Shown: piece by piece, positions 23,813 through 38,900 of the stretch
How positions within the stretch are numbered: the first letter of the stretch is position 1
Layout: each line of letters opens with the position of its first letter
Position numbers and translations under genes: made by a program
From: Mermis nigrescens
Taxonomy: Eukaryota > Nematoda > Enoplea > Mermithida > Mermithidae
Length of the DNA: 64,000 nt
Reading direction: 5' to 3'
Assembly (NCBI GenBank): GCA_036768485.1
Contig: JAVLUZ010000154.1
Coordinates: forward strand, 44,329,458-44,393,457
The notes under the pieces: generated by a model
What the model was told of the DNA's origin: nothing
Database searches by the model: none
The model's input: only the letters and a program-made list of their open reading frames with translations

Positions 23813-26800
23813 ATGAGTAAAGATGACGTCGGAGAACTACTTGAAGAAATAGTGAATAACGATACGTCGAACAAAGCAAAATTGGCACTAATCCGAAACA
23901 AGATAATGTGCAAAATCAAATTGAAAACAAGAATGCGATTGAAAGTTCAGGTAATGCCAGTTCATTTAATTCTGTACAAACTCAAGGGCTGGTACTGAAA
24001 CAATTTTCAGTAGAATTCCAACTTTGAAGACGGTATGCGATTTTTCAACAAATAATTTAAATAAAAGAGAGAGTCCTACATATCTATGCTGTACTGTGTT
24101 GAATAAAACTTAGGTACGGTACATGTGTGTCTGTTAATAATTTTACTTCACTAGAAAACACATTTTTGGGATCAAAGAGGAATGTGTGATTACAATAATT
24201 TTTTCTGCTAAACTTCGGCCTGACCTTCTAGATTACTTGGTCAAATGATGTTAAGCAGTCTACGCAGTAAAATAAATTCCCAGAGTCATACATGTAAGAG
24301 AGAGGGATTGGGGATTCTCCCCCACCCAAAGTCGGTCGTCGTCCCCACCCCCCCCCCCAACGCCAGAAAATTTTTGACACCTTCCCCCCCGTTTTTTGGA
24401 AAAAATGTAATTTTTGACCGTTTTTAGGCGTTTTTTGACCGTTTTTGGCTGAGAATAAGAGGTCTTTACCCCCCCCCCTGAAAATTGCTGGGAACCCCAG
24501 ATTTCGAGCCGTTACATGTATGCCCAGTTTATTGACTACCAGCTTATTAATCTAATATCCGTCTGGGACCAGCTTGATTGCAGGGACTGACATGAAAAAA
24601 GATAAAACCCGAAATTTGTGTTTGCAAAATATTATACACTCATAACATTCTAAATAACGCAAGGTATATGCACACCTGCATTAAAAGCTGGGTACCTAGA
24701 TCCGGTGGTGCACCTGAGAAAATTCAACCAAAACTGGACAAGGGTCGACCACAAAAACGTTTCTTGAACTAATGGGTGTTTTAATGTTCCCCTCATAGAA
24801 AATATATGCCATTGTTGAGCATTGCTTTGATTATACTCGTATATGTATTTCTTCCAAAGATTGTATTTCAAGGGGCTTGATGCTTACTTATCGCTTAGGC
24901 TTAGTGAGTATGAAAAAAGAATCTAGCTCAATATTACATGTACCTACAAAAGATGAGTCCTCGATTCTATGTTTATAAGTATGCGTAGTCAGTTTTGCAA
25001 ACAGAAATGCAAAACTCTGTCCAGCTATGTACATAGTTTTGAGCAGCACGTTTCCCAGCTAGTTTTAATAATGCTTTGCGTGCGGTAATCCTTCATTTTT
25101 ATGCCATAAATAAAAAATTGTATTTGAGTCATTGCTGCATACATAATTCTGCCACAAATAGGTAGTAGTAAGTATGTAAATATGGGTCTACCCAGACGCT
25201 CTTGTGATACTTTGGGCATTATAACTAAGCACGTTAATACTGCTTAAATTGCATCCAGGCACGTATCTCTGGGGGAAATGGGGGAGGGGAATTGGACCCC
25301 CCAAAATTCAGAAAAATCGGAAAAATAGGACTTTTTAAACGTTATTTTGTGCTATCTTTGGCCTTTTTGGGCTTAGTCCCCCCAAAAATTGGTGTTGGTT
25401 CCCCCCGAAATAGGACGGCCAGCTACGTGCCTGATTGCATCGATTTAAAATTAGACATGCGCGTGGTGGATGTTGGAGGGCTTACTAAACCCCTAGAAGG
25501 AATAAGCAAAAATTTTCTGGCAAAAACAAGGCAAAACTAAGATCAAAAATGGTTGAAAATCAAAATTTTTCTGGTAAAATTTATGGCTGAAAATGAGTGA
25601 AAATCAATAGTTTTTTAATTTTATAATCTCGATTTGTTGGAATTTTGGAGGCAATATTTTATATTGCTTTTGACCCAAAAAGCGTAAGTACCTCAAAATT
25701 GATTGACAGATTCATGCATGCATTAGCATGGGAGAAGATCTTCAGGTTAAGAACAAATAAAGCGCTTATCACACTGTCAGGGCTAGGTTACGCGACTATA
25801 AGCTTCTCTCTACTTTTGTGTGTCCTATCTACGTACGTATGAATGTGCGTTCAAACTTTGGCCAAATTTACCTAAATGTGGCTTGACCAAAAAGCTAGGA
25901 AGCTGCAGGTCACAAAAGGACTGCCAAAAATTTTCTTATTATTTTTGAATTTATTCAGATGTGATTATCCTAACATGTAGCAGTAATAGATACTTGAAAA
26001 ACCAGTGTACTTTAATTCAACTGCGATGGCAAAAGCTAGTGCATGAATGTACACTATTTTGCTGCCCATTTTATGAAAATATTGTTCGTAATATCAGCTG
26101 CAGGAATAGGCTTTAACTATAATTAATAAATATAATTAAGTGAAAATTTACACTTTCAAATAGGCCGTATTAAAAAGGACGAGTGAACTTATTGAAAGAA
26201 ATAATCGAATCGCCGAGGCCATTCGCGATACCGTGGATAGGGTCATGGCCACTGACTCCTTTCATAGCTCGTCCAGTATAGGCGATGTGACCAAAGCCAT
26301 AGTAGCTGACCTGAATATTCAACGAGAGCAACTTATTCAGAGAGAAGGACTGATCGGAGAGCTTAATCAGCAATTGGGCTCAGGAGCAGATAAAGTACAA
26401 AATTATGAAAGACCATGGCGAAGCCACAAACTACTGTCTGACGAATTGCGGCGTTTCGAACAGATGTATTTGAAGCAGTTATGTCTGGCTCTGAGGCAAG
26501 TCTTCAATTAAGAACTCTTGCGTTTTTGCTATGAAGCTTCAACTTGCCAATTCCCGAGTTTGAGTACTGATAGTCATACATAATTGTGCTGCACAATGTT
26601 ATTTTGTTTCCAATATTTGTTTAACTTTATTGTAATCTACATTTTCCCGCAGCCATTAGGTTTTAAAGTTAATGTCTCGTCAATTAGCTGGTGCTTCATC
26701 AAAATTAATTTTAATTCGGGTTTTTTACGAAAATCAATTAAAAAACAATCAGTTAAAAACAAAATAGAAAAATAAAAATAACTAAAAATGATTAAATCAA

Positions 26801-29800
26801 AAATTTTAATTGAACACTGAATTTAGAAAAAGAGAAAATTATAATTAAATTGTGTGTTAAATCGTTCAAAATCTTATAGATTCCCAATGACTAGTTCGGC
26901 CTAATACCCCACAACTTATGGAAATATGAAATTGAGCAAACTTTAGTACATATCATATACTTAATAAAATATATATCTCTCCTCAACATTATCGTTGTAG
27001 ACAAGTCGTTCATTTCTTCATTCAACTTGAACTTAATTCTTCTCAGACTTAAAAGAACGTCGACGTTAATGACACATGAACTAGGTATCCGTACGTGTTC
27101 CCAGGGGAGTTAACGGGGTCCCCCAGAATAGCTGCTGAGTGCTGACTCCCTAAACTGCCGTCGACCCCTAAAATATCGGCTTTTCCGAAAAAAATCGGGA
27201 TCTAGTGTACAATTTACCCCAGCTTTTTTAGCCGATCCATATAAGCTACAGTAATCAAACTTTACAAGAAGATAGCTATAAGCCTATTGTTCTATCTGGC
27301 AAAATTGATTAACTTATGGTGTTAACTTACTGCTTTAAAAAAAGGAAAAAAATTGAAAAATAACTTTCTTTACTTTACTTTAAATTTACTTTAAATTTAC
27401 GTCTTTTTTTAAACTTACTTTTTTTAATGTAGGATGTTGATTGAGTTACAAAAAACTGCTTTGTTTGAAACCCACCAAATCGTTTACAATTTTTAGATGC
27501 TGTTAGTAAATGGTAAACTGTGAGTGTAAAGCAGTAAGTTTACACCGTAAGTTAATCAATTTTGCCAGATTAGTACAATAGGCTTATAGCTATCTCCTTG
27601 TAAAGTTTGGTTACTGTAGCTTATATGGATCGGCTAAAAACGCTGGGGGTAAATTGTATAATAGATCCAAAAATCGTTGGAAAATGTTTAAGCGTTTTAA
27701 AGCGTTGCTAGCGGGCGTGAAAAGGCTGGGGGATATGGACCTCCGAGAATCTAAAAGATCCATTAAAAATCGGTAGACCTCCCAGAAATTAATTTTCGGT
27801 GCTATTTTTGCATATTAGACCCCTCGGACCCCCCGCCACCCATTCGGTGGCTGCCCATATATGGTTGTTAGCAATCTTTGGCTCAAAAGTGTCAATCATT
27901 TTAGCGCTTAGGGCTATGAATTCGTTTCTTGACTTTATTCTGCACGACTTGCTCGAATTTTCTCACATTTTTGTTGAATTTTTCGCATTTTTTATGTCCT
28001 GCAAAGGAAAAGCTTCGTCACAAACGTCAAAAAATAGTTTTATTCTGGCGTACTCGTCGTATAAAGCCCAATTAAAAAGCACTTCATTAAAAATTTTCGG
28101 GGCTATACATGGTATTTACAACGTTTTTTATGGCGGGTCACATTCAGGAGCGCCCCCACCGCTGAAACAGCCGCATTGTTTTCAAATTTTTCGCGCGGCA
28201 TAGATGAACAGACATGCAGTTTGATCGACGCTCTAGCGCTTATGCGCGTCGACAGCGATAAAATCGTCGATCAGCTTAACGATATAATTGTTCGAAATGC
28301 CTCGTTACACGATCAGATAAGCAAGCGTTTGGATATGCGCAAGAAAATGGAGGCACAAGGCCGGGCTTTGTGCGCTGACGTCGAACGCCTCATCCAGGAG
28401 CGTCATCAAATCAGTGGTGAAAAGCAGCCCGAGCCCATCGTTATTAATCAATGGAGCTTCGATTTGAATAGAAGTATAATGGTTTGCTTATTTTAACCTG
28501 AGAGTAAACCATGCTTTAGACTCAAATACTACAACATTTCCTAATCATATTCTCTGGACATTATGAATGAAGAGTAAAAAGTCAAGAGATTTTAATATTG
28601 TTCCTTATGTCGTTATTACTATTCTTAATATTTTTAATATTAATTTTTAACATTAAATTCCAATTTTAACAAATTTCTCAATTTGAGGTTTCGTTCGCTT
28701 CTTTCTTCTGGTGACCATATAAGAGTGTATAGTTAGATAATATCTAGTTTTTAATTTAAATTCTTTCTTATCATGCGCTCGTTGAGTATTTCAAGTATTT
28801 GACAGCAAAATGTTTGTTCAACGAGTAATGTACAATTTTTCTTTTTCTCTTTATCAAAATAGTGGAAAACAGACATCTAGCTAGAAAAATCAATCGAAAT
28901 AAAAGGTTAGTATATGAGCTTATCAATATTTTCACATATGTTCTCTCACAAACGTGACTTTGAAGACCGTAATGGATTCTGACGGAAACCTGCTGTCCGT
29001 CTCGCACCACACTTGGTTTACTTGACTTCATCAACTTGACTTTTCAAAAACAGCTATCTTAGAGTCATGGATATGGATGTTCAAATTAGTTGGAGACATG
29101 GAACAACTTTTGTCGCAAACAACAAAGAGTGTTCGTAAATGCTGTTTTTTTAGGATTCTATCAGGAAACATGTTTTGCAGGTCGAAATGATTACATGGCA
29201 TGGGACATGCAGGAAATGTACGAGCTGGCATTGTCAGAAGTAGACCGAGCTTCTCGCCTGGTGTTGCCTGAATTACGCCGGTTTTCATCAGGTCTACCAT
29301 TAAAAGAATCTCCTATCGGACGTCGTATTGCCGAAAGGGAGCGGCAGGATGTCGAAATAGCTGGCCTACAAAGCTTGACAGACGAAGCTGTGAAAGAAGC
29401 ACAACGCTTACAGGTTCGCGCAAACTTATTTCAGTTAATACTCAGCACAGCGTAGCAACTCATCATAGTGACCATTACTTACTTTTTGATGCCTGCTCAC
29501 ATGGTGGGAAAGATACAGAATATTAAAAAACAAAATTAATTTAAAATAATAAAACCATTAAAAAGTGAATTTCCAATTTTTCAAGGCTATACCGCCGGAC
29601 AGGTCCACTTCGGCTTCGTCCATGTCAGACTAAATGTACTTTATTTTTGTAATGACCTCATTAACCCACTATTCTCTCTACTCCCACTCCCATCGTGAGC
29701 TGAAGTCTGGCAAATCCGGCTTTGTGAAGATACATACGTCTTCGCTTCGGCCTTCATGCTTTTTGACTCGATGAATGAACTTTCTAGCCGCGTGATCTCA

Positions 29801-29833
29801 AGCACGAAAAAAACGTCCTTCTTTTTAAAATTG

Positions 29834-29929
<96 letters not shown>

Positions 29930-32900
29930 GCGTCAATTTTTTCGTTTCAGCTACGTCTCAATTCTATCCTTAAATTTGAAATATTGTCGAATTTAGACAG
30001 TTCCGTGGGGAATAAGCGCCGAACCTTCAAGGATCAAACGAACTTAATCATGATGGAATTCTGCTCAGCGTGCAACAGAAATGTTTGACGTTAAATTTTT
30101 TGGCAACTTAAATGTAATAAAATCAAAAAGATATTCAAAAACGATAAATTCAAATTCGAATCGTCTAAAGTAATGTAGCAAATCTTGTATTTGTCCATTT
30201 GTCCTCTTCTGCAACTCTTAGGAATTTATGTCGTAAATAACCAACTCCGTTTGATTAGGAGCCAAAATTAATTTATGTAGGTGTTGCAACGGGAGCAGCG
30301 CGCTCGTCGCGAAAAGAAGCTTTGCACACGAATGATGCTCAACTTGACGATACATCAGCCACCCACTCAATGTTTAGCGGTTCACACAACTCCTGGTACG
30401 AAAGCATTCTGTTGTGTACTTTAAACGTTAGCGCTTAAAGCTAAGTTCCAAAAATTTTTAAGATTCAAAAAAGAATTCTTTTTCCCTTGTTAGCAAGCTG
30501 TTTAGAAATAAAAATTAGGAGAACTACAAAGTTTATATCCCTTTTTAAGTCTAATCTGATGATCTGATTGCTTCTGAGGGTGAAAATTTGTCTTAACTTC
30601 AATGCACGCATGAATGCTTCTTGGACTCTTGTGGGCATGGCCTTAAATAGTGAGATTTCGGAAATTTCGAAACGAAAAAAGGCCAAGAATTGATTGCTAG
30701 GCAACAAAACATATTTTTCAACAAGGGAACGTCGTAGATCTTTTCCAATAACAAAAAGTCGTAGAGCAACTAAAGATTTTAAAAGGTAAAATATAGGGTT
30801 GACACTAACACGGCATATATTTTTTTGAATTTAATAAACGAAGGCGAATCAGAAGATTCACCAGCTAAAAGTTTAAGAATCAACCTACCGCTGAACTTAT
30901 ATTTAACTTATTTATTTATGCTCCTCAATTTTACGCTAATATTTTCTTCGAAACTCGTTTTCTAAATTTTTTATGTTGCATGAACTATTTGCGTTCCGCT
31001 TTGCTGAGTGCCTTTTGTTCGCTAGTCATGGACTTGTGTGTCGAGGACATTTCGCATTTTACACCATGCTATTTTCCTTGCGACTTTGTTTTATCCTTGT
31101 TTTCTTCCGAATAAAGTATTAGTATATATTAAGTCCTACTAGCCCACCACCGTAATATGAACAAATTATGTCAGATAAATATGGTTAAAATTTCGGGCTT
31201 AAAGGTCAAGAAAGGGTCACAAACTGATGGCTGATGCAAGAAACACAATTTTTGACTTTGCCATTAAGCTGTATCTATTGGCGTCACCACACCTAGGTGT
31301 GGGGGGTTTGGGGCGTATGCACACCCCCCCCCCGAGAAACCAAAATAACCCCCATAATTAAATTTTTGAAAATGTTTTTTGTTTTTTTCGCAATTTTTTT
31401 ATGCCAATGGATAGTGCTCGATGAGAAACGTTGAAAAATGGTATTTTTTCGCCATACTACCATTTTTAAGGCCGTTTTTTTACCTTTTGAAAAATCTTGC
31501 AACCCCCAGAATTTTGGTGCCGCCCACTTATGGGCGTCACGTCTCTGTCAATAATGTGAGAACAAACAAAAAACTATCGAAAATTTAATTTGGAATTGCC
31601 TAATTTAGCGAGACCCAATCATACCTGGGCGTGGGGGTTGGGGTATGCACTCCTAGAAAACCAAAAAACCCAAAAATTCAATTTTTGAAATTGTTTTGTT
31701 TTCTTCGAAATTTTTTGATGCCAATGGATAGTGCTCGATGAGAAACATTAAAAAATGGTATTTTTTCGCTATATCACCATTTTTAAGGCCATTTTTTTAC
31801 CTTTGAAAAAATCTTGCACCCCTCTCCCCAAAACTTTGGTGCCGCCCACCTACGGACCCAATGCTTCTTCCACCATGCGCATGTTTCCAATAGTAATTTA
31901 TTTGCGACGCGGTTCCTGGATTTTCATAATCTGCTAATTTTCGGGCATACTATTAGTATTCTAGATCATTTCGGGTCCAGTGATTTTTCCGAAGTCTAGA
32001 AGTGAGCTTTATTTAGAAAATACGCTCCACTCTCAGAATTTCGTTAAATTGCATTTTCGAGTGATGGTAAGAAAATTAATTTTGCTTCGTAAAAACATCG
32101 AATTATTTGATTTAGAGTTAATGCTAATTATATAATTTTTTCTTTCCATAGACGGTCTGTATGACACATTGTGCGGCGTAAGAAGATACCAGAAGGCGCA
32201 ACTCGATGACCTAGATGAAGACTTGCAGAAATTTCAGCAAGCGTCCGAGCGTTGTATTCCTGTGCTTGAAAAACGACTGAATGATTTGCGGGTCAAAAAA
32301 GCCCAGTTAGAAAATATGGTTCGTTTTTATTTAATTTATATCACACTGCTTCTAAATGAAGGTGTTAAAAAATCGGAATTTCAAAAGGTAGTCAGCCAGT
32401 GGGTCAGCTCTACGTTTCAAGAAAACAGGTTCACAAAGATACGGATTCAATAGCAGACACGCGAGTGGGGAGGGTTTGCGGTGTCTCAAGCAAAGAAGGA
32501 GAAATCGTTCTTAGGAAAATAAGTCAAAATAGGTCAAAATCCATCCTTCCTGCAAAGAGCTTGAAATCTACCCAAAATGGTCAAATTAGGCTGTTTTAAT
32601 TCTATTTCAACATTAAACCGATTTTCCAGCCCATTCTAGCTTGAAAACTTCTCTAATTGTCATTTCTTGACTAAACTAACTAAGCCCCTAGGCCGGCCAT
32701 GATGTGCACGTTTGGTCACTCGTACATTCGATTTGCAAATGAAATTGCTTTAAGCCTTCATTTGGGGGTAATAATCATAAGTAGTAAACGCGATATATCA
32801 AGAACTTTTGCGTCGAATTTATTTTTTTATCTCGGATATTAAATAATGGTCGATGTGTTTCTATGTTCTCGCATTTTATTTCGTGGTTTTTTGATGCTTT

Positions 32901-35900
32901 TTATTCCCGATTCTTACCTCTTATAAGCTACATACGTGTACATGACGATAATAATAAGATTCTTCGGCGTTCAGTCAAAGCCTCATGTTCTGTATCGCAT
33001 TGACTTTTATAATACATACATGCAGGGCCATATATGGGGGCGGCCTCCTCTCTTGTTAAAAAGAAAAATTTTGAAAGGAAAAATAATGATGGAAAGATGA
33101 GAACATTGCAAGTCTTTGTTGTAAAACCTTAAATTTTCGGCGCTTTGCGCCAGATGTGAAGTATTTTGCATAATATTGGCTCGAGCGCGATCAAAAAACG
33201 ACACTTTTCATAGTCGTTCGGATAGTTTAAATTTTATGATCCTAATGGATAGAGCATGTCGAAAACGTCGAAAAATGCGGTTTTGCGAGCTATCCTGACG
33301 AATTTTTTGGAAAATAGACCAATTTGAGTTGGGTCCGCCCGCACCCTCCCCTTTGCCGAATCCTGGATACGAGACCTGATTGTAGCAGAACGTTCCTAAT
33401 TTATAATCATATTGACATTAATCAGAAGAAATTTTCAATTGATTGTGAAAAAGTGTAGTAATAAGGAGAATTCTAATAAATATTGTATTTTTCTTATTAT
33501 ATAGCTAATTGCAAATTCACTTAAATCTATGTTCGTCCGGGTGGGCCACGTATCTATGACATATTTTGTTTTGCTATAGCTATTTTGCTATAACTATAGC
33601 TACTGATTTTCTGCTATGAAACATAAAACTTTGTCAGTATTTGAACAAAACATAAAAGATTTACTTTACAAAGTTTTCGCATTTTTACGTAATCACATCA
33701 TTGTTTGAAGCTTAAAAATGACGTTCATTACATTTGAGTGAAACTTTTCGGTGCATTTTGATTGTAACTATTTTGAGAGCGTGATTAAGGAAGGTATTCT
33801 ATTTCTGAATGCTCGAAGGTCGCGTTTTGCATGCTTTTGATCTAATAAACACCCGAAGAAGAAATCGCACTTTATTAAGTTATACAATTCAGGTGGCTAA
33901 GGCATGGAAAGCGATTAAGACTCATCCTGCACTAGCTTCTTCGTGGACTTATCAACTTACGATGTTTCCTTTTCGGAAATTTAATTAAACCTAAAGTGCA
34001 GGCAAAGAATGTTTTGAACAATAAGGGCTTAAAAATTTCTTCATTCACGATTTTGATTAACTTAAGGTCAAAATGCACTGGAAAGATCAGCTCAAATATA
34101 GTGAACGTTATCTGAATTTTCGAAAAATGATGTCATAAGTAGAATGCGTTATTCCCGAACCGTAAGATTTGAGGACGTCAAACTTTATAAAATAAAATTT
34201 TTTTGTTTTCTTATATTTTGGCAAAGTTTTATGTTGTATAAGACAAAATTGGTTTAGCTATAGCAAAATAAAATGTGTCATAGATACGCAGCCCAACCAT
34301 GATAACAGCACTTCTGTCAGATTTTTAATGTGTCTTATCTGAGTGATTAATCAGGGATGAATAGAACTCAGTTTCTCATCTTATGATCCGAAATTCCCTG
34401 TTTGCATTTGATTAGGCTGTCATCCGTTTTCATTGTTTAGCATATCTATAGTATCATTTAGTTAATAAATCACTGTTCGAAAATCAGGTTAATACGCTTT
34501 TGAGCAAGGGCGAACCTCAGTATGATCCAAAAACGTGGAAAGGAGAATATTGAAATTGGATCAAAAATATAGACGTTTATTGAACGAATTGGGCGCTCTT
34601 AAGCGCGAAATTGCGAAAATGCGAGACCCCAGTGTCATGCCAGTTGATCAATTGGATAAACTTAAACGAGATTTAGTCCAAAAAGAAACTGTCAATAAGC
34701 GTCTTATTGAAAAAGCATCGCAGCTCAAAAACATAATACGCGAAACAAGAAGAGTGAGCGACAAGTTTAATTCCCGAAATTTAAATTTACCATTTCAAGT
34801 TTCAAGACGTCCTATTGAAGAACTCAGATAATAGAGTCATTCGTAATTTGCAGATAGATTGCATATATTAATCCATTTCGGCTAATTTGATTTTTGATCC
34901 GCAAGCATTGCATTCTTACAGCTGAAATTCCGGCGCACTTCGTTATCAATCTGAATCATTTAGGAGTACTTAGCGATTGATTTAAAAGATATTTGATTAC
35001 TGGCGGATTCCGAATTGAGTTTGAGTATTTAAACTGTATCTTCCTCTATCACACGCCTCATAAAAAATGTAAAAATGTACGTATAATTTGATAGAATAAG
35101 AAAAAATAAAATCAATTGGACAACGTTTTTTATTCTTTTATTTTCAATAAATTCAGCAGGCGTATCGTTTCTTGAAAAAATAATGAATAAATTCATTCTT
35201 CTTCATAAAGGTAGAAAAAAATCTCAAATTTTTAGGATAAAAATTTCCAGATTATTATAATCACTTAAATTATTGAAAAATAATAGAAGTTATTTACGAA
35301 TCTAGCGATTATAATTGATTCATAATAGTCTGTTTCGCATAAATTTGGTCATAAACTTTCAGAATTTTTATCGACAGTAAACCGACAGATTACGGTAATT
35401 ATTCATCAGATGACTCCAGTACTCGCAATCTATCAGCTTGTCGTCGATGATACTTCCTAAAAGTCATGCTTAATCCTTTGTGACCTCAGTTGCCATAGGG
35501 AACCAGGTGGCAGTTGAGGGCGATGCTACTGGAACACCTGCGAAAGGGACTCCTTTGGAGAACCTTTCGGAGAAACTGGGCTCCATAAATTTGCGCAAGC
35601 AACTCACTGGGGCCCAGAAACGAAAACTTCGTAAGCAGGCTCGTGCTGCCAGAGCCCTCCAGGGATCTGGCACTAACCTGCCCGAGGTTACAGGTTCTGA
35701 TTCGAGCAGGGGCACTGGGCAGAATACTGCTCAGGAGGACCCAGCTCCTCAGAATCTAGGGCAATCAGTAGTGGGGAGCACAGCAAGCAATTGCTGTTGC
35801 ACACCCAACTCCTAAGCCCAACAAACAGGCCAAGCGGCGACATCCTAAGGATGACACGCCCACTAGCCTGACACAGCCATCTAAAAGGTCTAAAAACCTT

Positions 35901-38900
35901 CTATTTATAAAGCAGCAGTTGAGGAATCACTGAAAGTTGGTATTGTCGACTTCAGCAGCGAAGGCGGCATTCCAGCTGATAAGCTTGATACACTCACAGC
36001 TGTCTTAACTACAGCCTTGGATCAGGTCGCAAGCACTAGCAAGACCCCTCCAAGGTTTCACTCTTCTGGCCTGCCACATGGCGTTTTTTATATGACATGT
36101 GCAGATCAGTTCACTCTGGATTGGCTGAAGAATACCTTAGCTAATCTCGATCCACCTTGGGAAGGAGCTGATCTGCGCGTTTGCAGCAAATCAGAACTTC
36201 CTAGCTGACCAAGTTCACAGTGTTTTTCCCTGGCTTAGCTGACAGGGACTCTGTGTTTTCCAGACTGCAGAACCAGAACCCTGGTTTGTGCACTGGCCTT
36301 TGGAGAATCTACAAACGGGAGGAAAAAGAAGGTCAAACCTTCTTTGTCCTGGGAGTGGACTCATCCATCGGTCCAGGTGCTTAAGCAGCTGGACTTCAGG
36401 CCTTATTTCAAACTTGGGCGTGTCACTTTGATGACACATACCAAGTTGGAATAAGCGCATAATTTGTACATAGATTAGGATGGTTGGTACTAGTACTCTC
36501 CCATCCCAATCAGTACTGGAATTATTCCAGATCAACTTGCAGCATAGCCAAGGTGCGACTGGTGTACTTAGTCGCTGCCTAGCAAAACTGCAGACAAAAC
36601 TAGCGTTGATCCAGGAGCCTTGGATCTATAAGAACAAGGTATGTGGATTAAATGATAAACTATATACTGTGTTAGTAGGGACTGTGGTACAAGGACCAAG
36701 GGCTTGCGTGCTTGTCTCACGGAAACTTAACCCAGTGCTCCTCCAACAATTCAGCAACCGTGACATGGTGTCTGTTGAGTTAAGTTATAAAAGTGCAGGG
36801 CACTGGCGTAACATCATTGTTACATCAGCATACCTGCCTTTTGACTCTCCTCATTTACCTCCAGGTAGAGCTTTTTCTCTTCTGGTTGACTACTGCAGTA
36901 AAAAGCAGATACCACTAATTATTGGGTGTGATGCCAATGCTCACCACAACTTGTGGGGCAGCAGCGATACCAATAAACGTGGGACTGCACTTGCTGAATA
37001 TTTAGCCTCAACCAATTTAATTTTATTAAATAGGGAAGCGAACCTACATTTGTTGTGGCAAAGAGACAGGAGGTTATTGATCTAACCTTATGTTCTCTCG
37101 ACCTCACTAATGATATTAGAAACTGGCATGTCTCACAAGAGGAGTCTCTATCTGACCACAGACAGATACGCTTCTCTTTACATGCTGATTCCTTTCTCCT
37201 AGGTTGTACAGGAATCCAAGGTCCACTTAATTGGGCTCTTTTTAGCAACACCTTAGTAGTCGCTTGGGTTCTTGGGCTCCTAGTTGCTCAACAAAAGAGG
37301 ACGTAGAGGGTGCTGTTGACTTTGTACAGCAGCAACCTCACATCCTCATATGAGAACTCCTGCACATTACAGAGGGAAAAGAGCAAACCTATTCCCTGGT
37401 GGAATAGGGAGCTCCAAGACCTCCGTAAGAAAAGTGGAGAGCTTGGAATCCAAGCGAAATTATCTCAATCAATTTCCGATTGGGCTGATTACCGCAAGGT
37501 TCGACAGGAGTATAAGCATCTTATACGCATTAGAAAGCAATTGTGCTGGCAGGACTACTGCTCCAACATTGGAAAAATGTCGGATGCTGCTAGGCTTCGC
37601 CGCTTTTTATGTAAAACCTCAAGTAGGTGAAGTTGGCTCATTAAAACTACCTTCGGTACAAGTATTACACTCAACCGAAGTGGAAACCCTAGCTTCACCT
37701 TCTTGACACTCACTTTCCTGGCAGCTTTGCAGTTGGAAATGAGGCATATCCAGGACACATTGGGCCCAACCAGTTTTCTGGCTTTGGTGACCAAGTTCTG
37801 GCCTGCAGGGTGATAACACCTGATAAGGTTCGCTGGGGCTGTAAAGTCCTTCGAACCCTAGAAGACTCCAGGGGTTGATGGCATTTTTCCAGCTCTTTTG
37901 CAGGAAGGACTGGACATGCTGGTGAGACCCCTAGTGAATATTTATCGAAGATGCTCTAGCACTTGGCTATGTTCCAATAGCCTGGCGGCAAGTAAAGGTC
38001 ATCTTTATCCCTAAGCCAGGGCGTAGTTCCTATGACCTGGCTAAAATCCTTCAGATCCAATTAGTCTTTCCTCCTTCTTACTGAAGTGTATGGAAAGATT
38101 AATTGATCGCTTTATAAGAGATGGTCCCTTGCTGGAACATCCTTTACATGTTACACAACATGCGTATCAGTGTGGATGTCTGTTGATACGTCCCTTCATG
38201 AACTAGTTTCTAGAATTGAACGGGCATTAGACAGCAAACAATTCACACTGGGCGTTTTTTCTGGACATTGAAGGGGCATTTGACAATACAACCTTCAATG
38301 CTATCTGCAAAGCAGCATCCAATCATGGCATACATCAGACCATTGTTAAATGGATTGATGCTATGCTAAGATTTCGCCATATCATGACTGACTCTTATGG
38401 AGACAGCATGATCTTTACTACCACAAAAGGCTGTCCACAAGGAGGTGTACTATCTCCTTTGCTGTGGTGCTTGTAGGACGAACTTTTGCAGAATTTGCAA
38501 AAGTCTGGCTTCTACAGTCTAAGGATATGCTGATGATTTGGCAATCCTTTGTTACTGGAAAAGGTTCCTTGACACTCATTTCCTCACTTATAGAAAGTGG
38601 TTTAGCCAAGGTAGAACAGTGGTGTCACCATAATGGTCTATCTGTGAACCCATAGAAAACCGAAATGGTGCTATTCACTCATAAACGGAAACTTGATGGG
38701 TTTAAACCACTCAATTTTCTATGGTATACCACTACAACGTGCAAACCAGGTCAAATTTTTGGGACTTATTTTGGACCAAAAATTAAACTGAGCGCAATCA
38801 TGTAGAGGTCAAATGTCAGAAGGCTGTTAATGCATTCTGGCAATGTCGTAGAGCTGTAGGGAGAAATCCTGGGGTCTATCACCACGAGTCATGCGATGGC

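Noticed and set aside
23860..24027. Alternative frame of exon 1 reading QNQIENKNAIESSGNASSF
   Set aside because: It looks protein-like, but its phase at the CAG|GTAATG donor does not fit exon 2, while the ATG frame does. It is kept in mind as a reason for doubt about exon 1.
26581..26600. Possible exon or open frame after coiled-coil exon 2 (26584-26775)
   Set aside because: AT-rich, hydrophobic then Lys-rich translation without a splice pattern; treated as intron.
29756..30088. 110-codon open frame through the TA repeat
   Set aside because: Only its end (from 29951) is exon 5 of the coiled-coil gene; the Tyr-Ile part is microsatellite in the intron.
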